Below are positions 62,895 through 64,000 of a stretch of 64,000 nucleotides of DNA, in pieces. Each line of letters begins with the position of its first letter. Position 1 is the stretch's first letter. The DNA lies in NCBI RefSeq assembly GCF_019805165.1, contig NZ_RWIJ01000009.1:62001-126000 (forward strand). The letters are read 5' to 3'. The notes under the pieces are model-generated. The model was not told the origin of the DNA and made no database searches. It saw nothing but the letters and a program-made list of their open reading frames with translations. Made by a program: the position numbers and the translations under genes. The stretch is from Azospirillum sp. 412522. GTDB lineage: Bacteria; Pseudomonadota; Alphaproteobacteria; Azospirillales; Azospirillaceae.

Positions 62895-64000
62895 GTGACC
62901 GACCTTGCTTTCGACCTGCTGGACCGGCTGCCCCGCTTCGACGGGTTCGCCAAGCAGACTCCCTACCTGAAGGACCCGGAGCTGAAGCGCTCCCGCAAGG
63001 TCTGCCCGTCGCTGGAGGACGCCATCCGGCGCTCCGGCCTGAAGGACGGGATGACCATCTCCTTCCACCACGCCTTCCGTGAAGGCGACAAGACGATCAA
63101 CACTGTGGTCGATCTGCTGGCCCGCATGGGCTTCAAGGATCTGACGCTGGCGCCGTCGTCGCTGCTCAACTGCAACGCGCCGCTGATCGAGCATATCCGC
63201 GACGGCGTGATCAGCCGCATCTACACCTCCGGCATGCGCGGCAAGCTGGCCGAGGCGATCAGCCACGGGCTGATGTCGCATCCCGTCAACATCCACTCGC
63301 ATGGCGGCCGGGTGAAGCTGATCCAGGACGGCGAGCTGACCATCGACGTCGCTTTCCTCGGCGTCTCGACCGCCGACTGCTTCGGCAACGCCAACGGCAT
63401 CAGCGGCCGCTCACGCTGCGGCTCGCTCGGCTATGCCAAGGTGGACGCCCGCCATGCCGGCACGGTGATCCTGCTGGCCGAGGAGATCGTGCCCTTCCCC
63501 AACGCGCCCGCCAGCCTCTCGCAGGACGAGGTCGACTACGTGGTCAAGGTCGAGCAGATCGGCGACCCGTCCAAGATCAGCGTCGGCGCCGCCCGCATCA
63601 CCACCAACCCGCGCGAGCTGCTGATCGCCCGGCTGTCGGCCGAGGTGATGGTGCATTCCGGCTATTTCGAGCAGGGCTTCTCGATGCAGACCGGCTCCGG
63701 CGCGTCTGCCACGGCGACGACGCGCTTTCTCGAAGGCTACATGCGCAAGAGGGGGATCACCGCCAGCTTCGCGCTGGGCGGCATCACCGGCGGCATCGTC
63801 GACCTGCACAGGAAGGGCCTGATCGAGCGGGTGATCGACACCCAGAGCTTCGACGGCGACGCGGCGGAATCGCTGCGGACCTCGCCCAACCACATCGAGA
63901 TCTCGACCAACGAATATGCCAATGCCGGGTCGAAGGGCGCCTATGTCGACCAGATGGATCTGGTGATCCTGAGCGCCCTGGAGATCGACGTCGATTTCAA
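62895..64000 (+). CDS. citF: Citrate lyase alpha subunit (citrate:acetyl-ACP transferase), partial
   Basis: The first 368 residues run off the window. It begins LDRLPRFDGFAKQTPYL, then FHHAFREGDKTINTVVDLLARMGFKDLTLAPSSL, IYTSGMRGKLAEAIS, NIHSHGGR and MQTGSGASATATTRFLEG, all typical of CitF. It swaps acetyl for citryl on CitD. GTG at 62895 is 16 bp after citE, with GGAG upstream. Full-length CitF is about 510 residues, so roughly 140 are missing. CitX/CitG and a citrate carrier, if present, lie beyond the edge. Confidence 0.95.
   Translation, partial: MTDLAFDLLDRLPRFDGFAKQTPYLKDPELKRSRKVCPSLEDAIRRSGLKDGMTISFHHAFREGDKTINTVVDLLARMGFKDLTLAPSSLLNCNAPLIEHIRDGVISRIYTSGMRGKLAEAISHGLMSHPVNIHSHGGRVKLIQDGELTIDVAFLGVSTADCFGNANGISGRSRCGSLGYAKVDARHAGTVILLAEEIVPFPNAPASLSQDEVDYVVKVEQIGDPSKISVGAARITTNPRELLIARLSAEVMVHSGYFEQGFSMQTGSGASATATTRFLEGYMRKRGITASFALGGITGGIVDLHRKGLIERVIDTQSFDGDAAESLRTSPNHIEISTNEYANAGSKGAYVDQMDLVILSALEIDVDF

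Overview
The window is about 67% GC, with GTG/TTG starts, long antisense shadow frames, and gene families typical of soil and plant-associated Alphaproteobacteria: an OlsB ornithine-lipid acyltransferase, FadR-type regulators, opine-oxidase-like flavoenzymes and a citrate lyase cluster. The best guess is an Azospirillum-like member of the Rhodospirillales, possibly on a chromid or large plasmid. That is inferred from composition and gene content, not from any marker gene. No rRNA, tRNA or CRISPR array was seen.

Region 1 (1-16.9 kb) is an amino-acid/organic-acid catabolic patchwork built from paralogues: three type II HAD hydrolases, two two-domain GNAT acetyltransferases, two D-2-hydroxyacid dehydrogenases, two aldehyde dehydrogenases, a class III aminotransferase, an amine oxidase-type flavoprotein, an IlvD/Edd sugar-acid dehydratase, a tartrate/malate-type dehydrogenase, a small cupin and an ArgE-like amidohydrolase. 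Two leftward operons dominate: HAD, IlvD-type dehydratase, D-2-hydroxyacid dehydrogenase (8756 to 5245), and ArgE-like, D-2-hydroxyacid dehydrogenase, cupin, ALDH, TtuC-like, GabD-like (15649 to 9073).

Region 2 (16.9-28.4 kb) holds a DMT exporter and a divergent opine/amine catabolism locus. A DAO-type oxidase subunit (leftward) faces hyuA-hyuB, a small [2Fe-2S] protein and an FAD/NAD(P) subunit, the last four joined by 4-bp stop/start overlaps. A LysR regulator and an old-yellow-enzyme-type demethylase follow. Region 3 (28.4-30.1 kb) is a scar with IS110- and IS5-type remnants, a DUF983 gene and a 46-codon membrane-protein gene.

Region 4 (30.1-37.1 kb) is a hexuronate operon: uxuA, an SDR mannonate oxidoreductase, an ExuT-like MFS transporter and a GH31 glycosidase, divergent from a FadR/UxuR-type regulator. 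Then come olsB, an OYE, an SDR and an HxlR regulator. A shared 14-base element occurs at the OYE and SDR/hxlR promoters.

Region 5 (40.7-46.2 kb) is the least explained. A long AT-rich upstream region leads into three unrecognised or uncharacterised genes, the last encoding a secreted protein with one CXXCH haem motif, closed by a 15-bp perfect hairpin.

Region 6 (46.2-53.2 kb) is a LacI-controlled operon: a D-serine dehydratase/D-threonine aldolase-type PLP enzyme, a polar amino-acid ABC transporter, RidA, an aspartoacylase-type deacylase and the LacI regulator. Its promoter carries a 38-bp perfect palindrome and a second operator 33 bp away.

Region 7 (53.4-64 kb) has a PAP2 phosphatase, a small ParS/MbcA-like antitoxin fragment, and a two-component system in which the histidine kinase is fused in frame to a periplasmic substrate-binding domain. 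It precedes a malic enzyme and a citrate lyase operon (citC, citD, citE, citF, the last running off the window). Matching direct repeats upstream of the malic enzyme and citC suggest one regulon.
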